A DNA stretch of 5,041 bases, from assembly GCA_030620285.1 (NCBI GenBank), contig JAUXFA010000123.1, positions 1 to 5,041 of the forward strand, written 5' to 3'. The notes under the pieces were generated by a model. That model was not told the DNA's origin. It was given only the letters and a program-made list of their open reading frames with translations, and searched no databases. The translations under genes were made by a program, and so were the position numbers. Source of the stretch: Piscirickettsiaceae bacterium. GTDB lineage: Bacteria > Pseudomonadota > Gammaproteobacteria > Nitrosococcales > Methylophagaceae. Shown here in pieces: positions 1-5,041 of the stretch; the stretch's first letter is position 1, and each line of letters opens with the position of its first letter.

Positions 1-227
1 ACCGACCTTCAGGTAGCCTTGAAAGTGGTTTGCAAACCGCACTACGTGTTAGTTTGATACCCAGTGGTGATGTCAAACAAGTAGTAATTGTTCATAGTAG
101 TGGCAATGCCATTTTTGATAGATCGGCTGAATCAGCAGTGTATAAGGCGGCACCATTTGCAATGCCAACTGATCCAAAAGCGGCTGCGGAATTACGTGAT
201 TTTCAGTTTATTTTTAAACCTGAGTAG
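1..227 (+). CDS. tolA: TolA, C-terminal domain (5' end outside window)
   Basis: This is the last 74 complete codons (from position 3) of TolA, the inner-membrane-anchored protein that spans the periplasm and carries TolQR-derived energy to TolB and Pal. The visible part matches the globular domain III: it opens with Arg-Pro and an alternating hydrophobic strand (LRVSLIPSGDVKQVVIV), followed by the SSGNAIFDRSAESAV segment and a final strand ending in FKPE. That ending is typical of Pseudomonas-type TolA, and there are no cysteines, unlike the E. coli domain. The TTG at 30 is an internal codon, since the reading frame is open to the left edge, where the membrane anchor and long helical domain must lie. 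The gene ends 11 nt before tolB, whose ribosome site (GAGGGTG) directly follows the TolA stop. Identification rests on the C-terminal pattern plus the tolB neighbour. Confidence 0.93.
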   Translation, partial: RPSGSLESGLQTALRVSLIPSGDVKQVVIVHSSGNAIFDRSAESAVYKAAPFAMPTDPKAAAELRDFQFIFKPE

Positions 228-238
228 AGGGTGAAATA

Positions 239-1537
239 ATGACCAGACGATGGTTAACATTAATTTACATAGTTGCCATATTATTGCCATGGCAAGCTAG
301 GGCTGAATTAATAATCGAGATTACCGGCGGTACTGAAGCAGCGCTTCCCATTGCCGTTGTACCTTTTGGCAGTGAAGGGTTTGCTGAGCCAGAAAATATT
401 TCTGAAGTAATTCAAAATGATTTAGCGCGTAGTGGCCGTTTTGCACCATTACCCAAGCAAGATTTGATTTCTGCACCACATACAAAGGCAGAAGTTAATT
501 TTAAAGATTGGCGTTTATTACGCTCGGAAGGGTTATTGATTGGTAATGTCAGTAGCCTTGATGGTGAAACCTACCAAGTTCAATTTCAATTATTTGATGT
601 TTATAAAAGCCAGCAATTAGTCGGTAAGCGTTACCAAGTGCCTGCATCCGGTCTACGTCGATTAGCGCATCAAATTGCCGATCAAGTGTATGAAGCATTA
701 ACCGGTGAAATTGGCGTATTTTCAACCCGACTAGCATTTGTAACGGTGATTAAAAATGCCGATGGTTCTAAGCGTTTTGCCTTGCAAGTATCAGATTCAG
801 ATGGCGCCAATCCCCGCACGGTATTGCAGTCGAAACAACCCATTCTTTCACCAAGTTGGGCGCCAGATGGCGAACGTTTGAGTTATGTTTCTTTTGAGAA
901 TGGCAAAGCAGAAGTATTTGTACAAGAAATGCGCAGTGGACGCCGAGATTCTGTTGCCGCCTTCAAAGGCATAAATAGTGCACCGACATGGTCCCCCGAT
1001 GGTAAAAGACTAGCGCTTACATTATCAAAAGCAGGTAACCCAGAAATTTATATTCTTGAGCTTGCGACGGGTAATTTATCTCGTGTTACTCATAATTCAC
1101 AAGCAATTGATACCGAAGCGGTGTGGACGCCAGATAGCCGTGAATTAGTCTTTACCTCAGATCGTGGTGGCCGACCACAAATTTATAAAGTGTCAGCAGA
1201 AGGCGGGCGCGCCAAACGGTTAACATTTGAAGGAGGCTACAATGCTTCTCCAGATCTCTCTGCTGATGGTCAATATATGACCATGGTGCACGGTGAAAAT
1301 GGTAAGTTTTATATTGCCGTGCAAGATTTAGAGACCGGAGCACTGCAAGTATTAACGGAAACCGGCCGAGATGAATCGCCAAGCTTTGCGCCAAATAGTC
1401 GCATGATCCTGTATGCTACCGAGCAAAAAGGTAAAGGCGTGCTAGCTGCGGTTTCGGTAGATGGTCGAATTCGTCAGCGTTTAGGTGAGTCAGGAAGTGA
1501 TGTGCGTGAACCCGCATGGTCACCAATTAGAAAATAA
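239..1537 (+). CDS. tolB: TolB, periplasmic beta-propeller of the Tol-Pal system
   Basis: TolB is a periplasmic protein that binds Pal and is released from it through TolA, so letting Pal redistribute to division sites. The 432-residue length is normal for the family. Residues 1-22 form a Sec signal peptide (Arg-Arg, a hydrophobic core IYIVAILLP, then ARA before Glu23). Residues 23-160 are the alpha/beta N-terminal domain (PIAVVPFG at 37-44, DLARSGRF at 61-68). From about 195 come propeller repeats with the recurrent SPxWxPDG signature: LSPSWAPDG at 203-211, SAPTWSPDG at 247-255, TEAVWTPDS at 292-300, ASPDLSADG at 336-344, ESPSFAPNS at 379-387 and REPAWSPI at 423-430. The start is supported by GAGGGTG about 6 nt upstream and by the signal peptide beginning there. 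The gene ends in tandem TAA TAA stops, 19 nt before pal. Co-transcription with tolA and pal is inferred from spacing. Confidence 0.98.
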   Translation: MTRRWLTLIYIVAILLPWQARAELIIEITGGTEAALPIAVVPFGSEGFAEPENISEVIQNDLARSGRFAPLPKQDLISAPHTKAEVNFKDWRLLRSEGLLIGNVSSLDGETYQVQFQLFDVYKSQQLVGKRYQVPASGLRRLAHQIADQVYEALTGEIGVFSTRLAFVTVIKNADGSKRFALQVSDSDGANPRTVLQSKQPILSPSWAPDGERLSYVSFENGKAEVFVQEMRSGRRDSVAAFKGINSAPTWSPDGKRLALTLSKAGNPEIYILELATGNLSRVTHNSQAIDTEAVWTPDSRELVFTSDRGGRPQIYKVSAEGGRAKRLTFEGGYNASPDLSADGQYMTMVHGENGKFYIAVQDLETGALQVLTETGRDESPSFAPNSRMILYATEQKGKGVLAAVSVDGRIRQRLGESGSDVREPAWSPIRK

Positions 1538-1543
1538 TAAATT

Positions 1544-1550
1544 AGGAGAG
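1544..1550 (+). promoter_or_regulatory. Ribosome binding site that fixes the pal start
   Basis: AGGAGAG lies 6 nt before the ATG at 1557. The pal reading frame is open further upstream to an in-frame start at 1485 inside tolB, which would add 24 residues and bury the lipoprotein signal. This near-consensus site and the signal peptide beginning at 1557 favour the shorter form. Confidence 0.85.
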
Positions 1551-1556
1551 CGCCAA

Positions 1557-2144
1557 ATGAAATTAGTTAAATTAACAGTAGTTTTGCTAGCACTGACGTG
1601 GCTTTCTGCTTGTAATACCTTAGGGGTAGGCAAGGATGACGCGGAGACAATGGATGGCGAAGTCGTAGTAGAAGATCGCACTGCCGATTCAGCAGGCATT
1701 GAAGGTGATAATGCCGATGGCACAGATTTAGATGATGGTGCTGAAGCGCAAGTGATTGTGGGTGAAGATCAATATATAGGTGATGAATTAAATGATCCAG
1801 CAAGCCCATTGTCTAACCGTGTAGTGTATTTTGAATATGACAGTAGTTCAGTAAGGCAAGAAGATATTGCCACTTTAGAAGCGCATGCGGCATATTTAGG
1901 GGAAAATCCAAATGTCACGATCCGTTTAGTCGGCCATACAGATGAACGCGGTTCACGTGAATATAATCTTGCTTTAGGTGAACAACGCGCCTTGGCAATT
2001 CGTCAAATACTAATGTTGCAAGGTGCCAGTATTAACCAATTTCAAGTAACTAGTTTTGGTGAAGAGCGCCCAGATATTGAAGGACATGATGAATCGGCGT
2101 GGGGTCAAAACCGCCGCGTTGAATTACTTTATGTAGGAAGCTGA
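1557..2144 (+). CDS. pal: Pal, peptidoglycan-associated outer-membrane lipoprotein
   Basis: Pal anchors the outer membrane to peptidoglycan and binds TolB (the Pseudomonas version is often called OprL). The 195-residue product begins with a lipoprotein signal: MKLVK, a hydrophobic core, then the lipobox LSAC at 16-19 with Cys19 as the lipidated residue. Asn20 follows, so there is no Asp retention signal and the protein should reach the outer membrane. Residues 26-80 form a linker unusually rich in Asp and Glu (20 of 55) with only Lys26 and Arg41 basic. The OmpA-like domain runs from about 88 to 193: VVYFEYDSSSV at 89-99, GHTDERGSREYN at 127-138, then LALGEQRA at 138-145, which includes the Asp and Arg that bind meso-diaminopimelate in this family, and NRRVELLY at 185-192. 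pal sits 19 nt after tolB and 2 nt before cpoB, as expected in the operon. Confidence 0.97.
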   Translation: MKLVKLTVVLLALTWLSACNTLGVGKDDAETMDGEVVVEDRTADSAGIEGDNADGTDLDDGAEAQVIVGEDQYIGDELNDPASPLSNRVVYFEYDSSSVRQEDIATLEAHAAYLGENPNVTIRLVGHTDERGSREYNLALGEQRALAIRQILMLQGASINQFQVTSFGEERPDIEGHDESAWGQNRRVELLYVGS

Positions 2145-2146
2145 TA

Positions 2147-2992
2147 ATGATAAAAATGGCCAAAACAGCCTTAGCGCTTGCCATCATGATATCGCCAATG
2201 ACGGCCAATATTGCATGGGCTGATGAAGCGGCTCTAACACAGCGCATTGATCGCCTAGAACGGATTATTCAAGGCCAAGGACTTATATCCTTATTAGGTC
2301 GTGTTGATCAGTTGCAAAATGAAGTGCAACGTCTGAATGGTGATAATGAATCGCTCCGCCATGAAATTGAATTAATGCAACGGCGACAACGCGAATTATA
2401 TCTAGATATTGATCAACGATTACAAGCACAAACAGCTGTTGCTCCAGCGCCAGTTGTACCAGAGGTAGAAGTTCCACCAGTACTGGATCCTGAACAACCG
2501 GTAATGGATGAGCCCGTGTCGACTATTGAGCCAGTCCCAGCGGTTGAACCAACAGCCGAACCGGAGACTGAAACACCAGCACCAGAGACGTCACCGGTAG
2601 CCGTTGAGAATGGCGAAGCAGCTTATCAGTCAGCATTGCAAATATTACGCAGTGGTCAGTATGAGCAAGCCGTTGTAGCGTTATCCGCTTTCCCGGAACA
2701 ATATCCTCACAGTAGTTATTTACCCAACGCTTATTACTGGCAAGGGGAAGCGAGTTATGTATTACGTAACTTCGACTCGGCAACAGTTGCATTTCAAACT
2801 GTCATTGATCAATACCCTGCCAGCAGTAAAGTGGCTGATGCCACATTGAAGTTAGGCTTTAGTCAATATGAGCTAGGGCAAAGTGATAGTGCTAAAACAA
2901 CCTTGATGAAAGTGATGGAGCAATATCCCAATACGTCTGCTTCACGACTAGCCAAAGTTAGACTAGATCGGATAAAACAAGAAACGCCTTAA
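2147..2992 (+). CDS. cpoB: CpoB (YbgF), periplasmic coiled-coil/TPR division coordinator
   Basis: CpoB links the Tol machine to PBP1B-driven peptidoglycan synthesis so that wall growth and outer-membrane constriction stay in step (role known in E. coli). The 281-residue protein has a signal peptide (residues 1-25, AWA before Asp26), a heptad-like charged coiled coil at about 28-95 that in E. coli forms the trimer, a Pro/Glu/Val-rich linker at about 97-155, and a C-terminal block of three TPR-like repeats at 157-276 (AAYQSALQILRSGQYEQAV; PNAYYWQGEASYVLRNFDSA; ATLKLGFSQYELGQSDSAK). The start at 2147 has TAGGAAG, inside the end of pal, 6 nt away. An in-frame ATG at 2156 fits that site less well. 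With only 2 nt after the pal stop, translation is probably coupled. The length is slightly above that of E. coli CpoB, mainly because of the linker. Confidence 0.94.
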   Translation: MIKMAKTALALAIMISPMTANIAWADEAALTQRIDRLERIIQGQGLISLLGRVDQLQNEVQRLNGDNESLRHEIELMQRRQRELYLDIDQRLQAQTAVAPAPVVPEVEVPPVLDPEQPVMDEPVSTIEPVPAVEPTAEPETETPAPETSPVAVENGEAAYQSALQILRSGQYEQAVVALSAFPEQYPHSSYLPNAYYWQGEASYVLRNFDSATVAFQTVIDQYPASSKVADATLKLGFSQYELGQSDSAKTTLMKVMEQYPNTSASRLAKVRLDRIKQETP

Positions 2993-3024
2993 GCCGGCTG
3001 TAACCGAAAGTAGGTCATACCGTT

Positions 3025-3666
3025 ATGGCGCAGTGCCGCATCACAGAAATTTTTTATTCTTTACAGGGTGAAACGCGAACCATTGGTTTGCCGACAGTAT
3101 TTGTTCGTCTAACGGGTTGTCCATTACGCTGTACTTATTGTGATACTGCTTATGCCTTTCACGGTGGTCAAAAAAGAGATATTGCTGATATTGTCGCCGA
3201 AGTTCAAGGCTATAATCCACGATATGTCACCGTAACGGGCGGCGAGCCTTTAGCCCAACAATCTTGTCATCAACTGTTATCAGCACTATGTGACCTCGAT
3301 GTCGAAGTGTCCTTAGAAACCAGTGGCGCAATTGATATTTCAACGATTGATCAGCGTGTAGTCTGTGTGATGGATCTAAAAACACCCGCATCAGGTGAAG
3401 AGCCTAAAAATAACTATCACAATATCGACCAGCTTAAACCAAGCGATCAAGTGAAATTTGTTATCTGTGACCGCAATGATTATGACTGGGCAAGTCAAAA
3501 AATAGCAGAATATGATTTGAGTAACCGTAGTGAAGTATTATTTTCACCAGTACACGGTGATTTGAAACCAGCAGATTTGGCCGATTGGATCATTGAAGAT
3601 AATTTACCCGTCAGAATGCAGATACAAATGCATAAATACCTTTGGGGAGATCAACAAGGCCGATGA
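3025..3666 (+). CDS. queE: QueE, 7-carboxy-7-deazaguanine synthase (radical SAM)
   Basis: QueE converts 6-carboxy-5,6,7,8-tetrahydropterin to 7-carboxy-7-deazaguanine, the ring-contraction step of queuosine synthesis, in the cytoplasm. The 213-residue product shows the radical SAM cluster motif CPLRCTYC (Cys32, Cys36, Cys39, spacing CX3CX2C). This comes after FYSLQGE at 10-16, the substrate-side segment typical of QueE, and is followed by the SAM-binding GGEP at 72-75 and SLETSG at 96-101. The C-terminus ([16 protein letters not shown]) is that of the Pseudomonas-type enzyme. The ATG at 3025 has only a modest ribosome site (AGTAGG, about 10 nt upstream), but the N-terminus length fits the family. 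The gene overlaps queC by ATGA. It lies 32 nt after cpoB with no terminator between, so it is probably the next part of the tol-pal transcript, unless a promoter hides inside cpoB. Confidence 0.97.
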   Translation: MAQCRITEIFYSLQGETRTIGLPTVFVRLTGCPLRCTYCDTAYAFHGGQKRDIADIVAEVQGYNPRYVTVTGGEPLAQQSCHQLLSALCDLDVEVSLETSGAIDISTIDQRVVCVMDLKTPASGEEPKNNYHNIDQLKPSDQVKFVICDRNDYDWASQKIAEYDLSNRSEVLFSPVHGDLKPADLADWIIEDNLPVRMQIQMHKYLWGDQQGR

Positions 3667-4334
3667 AAAAAGCAGTCATTCTTCTCTCAGGAGGTTTAGA
3701 TTCGGTCACCGCTCTGGCGATTGCAAAAGAGCAGGGATATGAATGTTATACCTTAAGTTTTAATTATGGCCAGCGTCATGATGTCGAACTTATTGCTGCT
3801 GAAAAGCTCTCCAAACAGATTGGTGCGCTAGAGCATAAACTGATCACCATTGATTTACGTTCGATTGGCGGCTCAGCACTAACGGATAATAGTATTGATG
3901 TGCCAGAACATTATGAAGAGGGCATACCGGTAACCTATGTGCCCGCTAGAAATACCGTGTTTTTATCAATCGCATTAGGTTGGGCTGAAGTACTAACCGC
4001 ACAGGCAATATTTGTCGGTGTTAATGCCGTTGATTATTCCGGTTATCCAGATTGTCGGCCACAATTTATTGCAGCATTTGAACAGTTGGCTAATGTCGCA
4101 ACTAAAGCAGGTGTCGAAGGGCAGAAGCTAACCGTTGAAGCCCCCCTGATTAATATGACGAAGGCTGAAATTATCCAGCAAGGAACAAGCTTAGGAGTTG
4201 ATTACAGTCAAACCATATCGTGCTATCAGGCAGATAGTGCTGGCCACGCATGTGGTCGCTGTGATTCCTGTCGATTTAGGCAACAAGGATTCGCACAGGC
4301 AGGAATGAAAGATCCCACCTTGTATCAAGGCTAG
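3663..4334 (+). CDS. queC: QueC, 7-cyano-7-deazaguanine (preQ0) synthase
   Basis: QueC uses ATP and ammonia to turn 7-carboxy-7-deazaguanine into preQ0, the step directly after QueE. The 223-residue length is normal. Visible motifs are the PP-loop SGGLDS at 9-14 (ATP pyrophosphatase fold), FNYGQRH at 33-39, VPARN at 93-97, [14 protein letters not shown] at 119-132, and the zinc-binding cysteines Cys187, Cys197, Cys200 and Cys203 (the last three in CGRCDSC). The start is the ATG at 3663 inside the queE stop (ATGA). A longer in-frame start at 3642 would add seven residues before the conserved [11 protein letters not shown] opening and is not preferred. The best ribosome site is GGGGAGA at 3644-3650, rather far away, so translation probably relies on coupling to queE. 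The stop at 4332 lies within a CTAG shared with the convergent gene. Confidence 0.98.
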   Translation: MKKAVILLSGGLDSVTALAIAKEQGYECYTLSFNYGQRHDVELIAAEKLSKQIGALEHKLITIDLRSIGGSALTDNSIDVPEHYEEGIPVTYVPARNTVFLSIALGWAEVLTAQAIFVGVNAVDYSGYPDCRPQFIAAFEQLANVATKAGVEGQKLTVEAPLINMTKAEIIQQGTSLGVDYSQTISCYQADSAGHACGRCDSCRFRQQGFAQAGMKDPTLYQG

Positions 4335-4615
4335 TCTAAACCAAATTTAGCATTTTCCATGGTCTCCGCTTCAACTTCATAATTTTCAAATTGTCTTAAT
4401 GCTCTTAACAAATTAGTGTGGAGTTGCTGATCTTGACCAAAACGAATGTATGCTTCGGCTGCAGTAGCGATAGCGGCCAATTTTTCATTTCGTTCGGCAA
4501 GGTATAGAACAGTATGGGCTAAAGAGTGGAGATCTTTACCGCTTTCGCGGATAAGTTCAGCGCTATTTAATGCCTCGGAATAAACGGTTTCGCTGGGTTT
4601 AGTAATAACAGCCAT
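4331..4615 (-). CDS. Unrecognised 94-residue helical protein, convergent with queC
   Basis: I do not recognise this family. The 94-residue product has no signal peptide, no membrane segment, and no Cys or Trp. From about residue 14 to 80 it looks almost wholly helical, with regular leucines and alanines ([20 protein letters not shown], then [20 protein letters not shown], then [13 protein letters not shown]), suggesting a small cytoplasmic helical bundle, perhaps oligomeric. The reasons to believe it is real are a good ribosome site on the - strand (TAGGAA, 5 nt before the ATG), a plausible sigma70 promoter 30-60 bp upstream, an open frame filling the whole space between queC and the tRNA promoter, and ordinary-looking composition. 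It ends in the CTAG that also holds the queC stop. No function is inferred. Confidence 0.72.
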   Translation of the reverse strand: MAVITKPSETVYSEALNSAELIRESGKDLHSLAHTVLYLAERNEKLAAIATAAEAYIRFGQDQQLHTNLLRALRQFENYEVEAETMENAKFGLD

Positions 4616-4645
4616 TACAATTCCTAAATCGAGAAAGATAATTTC

Positions 4646-4674
4646 ATTGTCATCGGACTTGCCATTTCTGTCAA
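4646..4674 (-). promoter_or_regulatory. Putative sigma70 promoter for the small - strand gene
   Basis: Read on the - strand, a perfect -35 TTGACA (4674-4669) is followed by 17 bp and then GACAAT (4651-4646, four of six matches to TATAAT). Transcription would begin near 4639, giving a leader of about 24 nt that contains the ribosome site before the ATG at 4615. It overlaps the tRNA-Lys promoter on the other strand. Confidence 0.55.
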
Positions 4675-4686
4675 ATGGGGTATCAT
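4659..4686 (+). promoter_or_regulatory. Putative tRNA-Lys promoter with GC-rich discriminator
   Basis: TTGCCA (4659-4664) and TATCAT (4681-4686) each match the sigma70 boxes at five of six positions and are 16 bp apart. The bases after the -10 (TCCGCGTC) are GC-rich, the discriminator type associated with stringent (ppGpp) control of stable RNA genes. Transcription would start near 4693, leaving about 9 nt for RNase P to remove before the tRNA. Confidence 0.6.
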
Positions 4687-4701
4687 TCCGCGTCTTGGTT
4701 T

Positions 4702-4777
4702 GGGCCGTTAGCTCAGTTGGTAGAGCACCGGACTTTTAATCCGATGGTCCCGCGTTCGAGTCGCGGACGGCCCACCA
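4702..4777 (+). tRNA. tRNA-Lys (anticodon UUU)
   Basis: A complete 76-nt cloverleaf can be folded by hand. The acceptor stem GGGCCGT/ACGGCCC is seven perfect pairs, the D stem is GCTC/GAGC, the anticodon loop CTTTTAA holds TTT at 4735-4737, the T stem CCGCG/CGCGG encloses TTCGAGT, and discriminator A is followed by an encoded CCA (4775-4777). The anticodon stem CCGGA/TCCGA has four pairs; the outermost position (C4728 with A4744, tRNA positions 27 and 43) is a mismatch. The gene follows queC in the same general order as in Pseudomonas, where the tRNA-Lys beside queC is a known island insertion site. No integrase or second copy of its 3' end is seen in this window. No clear terminator follows; the next signal is an rRNA promoter 67 bp downstream. 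Confidence 0.98.
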
Positions 4778-4785
4778 ACCTTTCA

Positions 4786-4844
4786 TTTAAAGATATTCAT
4801 TCAGTTTTCATTATATTTATAGTCAAAATTGTTCAATAACTTTG
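4786..4844 (+). promoter_or_regulatory. AT-rich UP-element region of the rRNA promoter
   Basis: The bases between tRNA-Lys and the -35 box are strikingly rich in A and T, and 4825-4837 (AAAATTGTTCAAT) resembles the UP element bound by the RNA polymerase alpha subunit upstream of rRNA promoters. Fis sites are usual in such regions but cannot be assigned by eye. Confidence 0.55.
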
Positions 4845-4872
4845 TTGACAGACCTGCGAGTGTCTGTATAAT
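4845..4872 (+). promoter_or_regulatory. Strong sigma70 promoter of a ribosomal RNA operon
   Basis: Perfect TTGACA (4845-4850) and perfect TATAAT (4867-4872) are separated by 16 bp, the spacing typical of E. coli rrn P1 promoters. The discriminator TCTCGCTTC follows, so transcription should start near 4879-4881. Together with the upstream AT-rich region and the downstream boxA this points firmly to an rRNA promoter. Stringent and growth-rate control is inferred from the class. Only one promoter is visible, with no P2-like copy. Confidence 0.88.
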
Positions 4873-4881
4873 TCTCGCTTC

Positions 4882-4909
4882 TTTGTTGCAGCAAATGTTG
4901 TGTAGCAAA
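4882..4909 (+). other. boxB-like hairpin in the rRNA leader
   Basis: The segment 4882-4888 can pair with 4903-4909 (seven pairs, two of them G-U) around a 14-nt loop, just before boxA, where E. coli rrn leaders carry the boxB hairpin. The pairing is weak, and the same bases can also be read as a diverged direct repeat (4884-4895 and 4896-4909). Confidence 0.3.
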
Positions 4910-4910
4910 C

Positions 4911-4921
4911 GCTCTTTAACA
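4911..4921 (+). promoter_or_regulatory. boxA antitermination site of the rrn leader
   Basis: GCTCTTTAACA is identical to the core of the E. coli rrn boxA. As RNA it is bound by NusB-NusE, which nucleates the rRNA antitermination complex and prevents Rho-dependent termination in the untranslated operon. Confidence 0.93.
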
Positions 4922-4930
4922 AAATAATAT

Positions 4931-4953
4931 CAAGTAATGTGTGTGGGTACTTG
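4931..4953 (+). other. boxC-like element within a small hairpin
   Basis: TGTGTGGGTACT (4940-4951) differs by one base from the corresponding E. coli leader sequence TGTGTGGGCACT. It is embedded in a perfect inverted repeat, CAAGTA (4931-4936) and TACTTG (4948-4953), with an 11-nt loop. In E. coli the region contributes to leader structure and processing; the same role here is inferred. Confidence 0.65.
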
Positions 4954-5041
4954 CATGGGTTTGTCTTTGTCCAAAAGAAGAATCGATGTTGAAGTATCTG
5001 CATAAAAAACATGTAAATGTTTAAAAGTAATACGACAACGT

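Larger units (their letters stand above)
4879..5041 (+). other. rRNA operon leader (16S gene beyond the right edge)
   Basis: This is the transcribed spacer between the rrn promoter and 16S rRNA. It contains boxA at 4911-4921 and a boxC-like element at 4940-4951, in the order seen in E. coli rrn leaders. The mature 16S start (AGAGTTTGAT-like) is not reached, so the leader continues past the window. No open reading frame of note is present. A small perfect hairpin, AAACAT/ATGTTT with a GTAA loop, lies at 5007-5022. Confidence 0.85.

Noticed and set aside
30..32. TTG as a start codon of a separate 65-residue gene
   Set aside because: The frame is open to the window edge and the protein is the TolA C-terminal domain, so this is an internal leucine codon.
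549..1394. - strand open frames inside tolB (549-737 and 1152-1394)
   Set aside because: They lie opposite a well-conserved gene, show no family resemblance and are best explained as shadow frames. The same holds for the - strand frames inside pal and cpoB.
1485..1556. Upstream extension of the pal reading frame into tolB
   Set aside because: It would put 24 residues before the lipoprotein signal peptide. The AGGAGAG site and lipobox place the start at 1557.
2430..2620. Repetitive Pro/Glu/Val coding region in cpoB as a DNA repeat or foreign insert
   Set aside because: The DNA shows no exact repeat unit. A low-complexity linker between coiled coil and TPR block is common in the CpoB family.
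4336..4350. CTAAA/TTTAG hairpin followed by a few T as a terminator for queC
   Set aside because: The stem is only five pairs with one G-C and the T run is four bases, too weak to call a terminator.
4780..4794. Possible terminator after tRNA-Lys (CTTT/AAAG)
   Set aside because: A four-pair AT-rich stem with no T tract; it is better read as part of the AT-rich region upstream of the rRNA promoter.
4616..5041. CRISPR array, insertion sequence or phage remnant in the gene-poor right end
   Set aside because: No regularly spaced repeats, terminal inverted repeats or transposase/integrase frames are visible; promoters, tRNA and rRNA leader account for the region.

Overview
The window comes from a gammaproteobacterial chromosome. 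The nearest family resemblance, from memory of protein sequences, is to Pseudomonas and its marine relatives (Pseudomonadales/Oceanospirillales in the broad sense). The reasons are the gene order tolA-tolB-pal-cpoB-queE-queC-tRNA-Lys, the Pseudomonas-like QueE, the TolA C-terminus ending in FKPE, and an rRNA leader with a gammaproteobacterial boxA. The DNA looks moderately AT-rich, unlike Pseudomonas itself, and Pal has a strongly acidic linker. Both would fit a marine or salt-tolerant lineage, but the genus cannot be set from this window.

Positions 1-2992 hold the distal part of the tol-pal operon on the + strand: the C-terminal domain of TolA (cut by the window edge), complete TolB, the lipoprotein Pal and the periplasmic TPR protein CpoB. 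Gaps are 11, 19 and 2 nt and no terminators are visible, so this is one transcription unit. The proteins form the Tol-Pal machine, which links inner membrane, peptidoglycan and outer membrane and drives outer-membrane constriction at division. CpoB ties it to peptidoglycan synthesis.

Positions 3025-4334 hold queE and queC, overlapping at ATGA. They encode two enzymes of the 7-cyano-7-deazaguanine (preQ0) route to queuosine in tRNA. The 32-nt gap after cpoB has no terminator, so read-through from tol-pal is likely.

Positions 4331-4615 (- strand) hold a 94-residue gene I do not recognise. It converges on queC, sharing a CTAG in which both genes stop. Its promoter appears to overlap, back to back, the promoter of an intact tRNA-Lys(UUU) gene at 4702-4777.

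The last 260 bases carry no protein gene. They hold an AT-rich upstream region, a strong sigma70 promoter (TTGACA, 16 bp, TATAAT) and a leader with boxA and a boxC-like element. This is the start of a ribosomal RNA operon whose 16S gene lies just beyond the right edge. I found no CRISPR array, insertion sequence, phage gene or defence system. The window is mostly core genome; the unexplained parts are the small - strand gene and the crowded regulatory DNA around tRNA-Lys and the rrn promoter.
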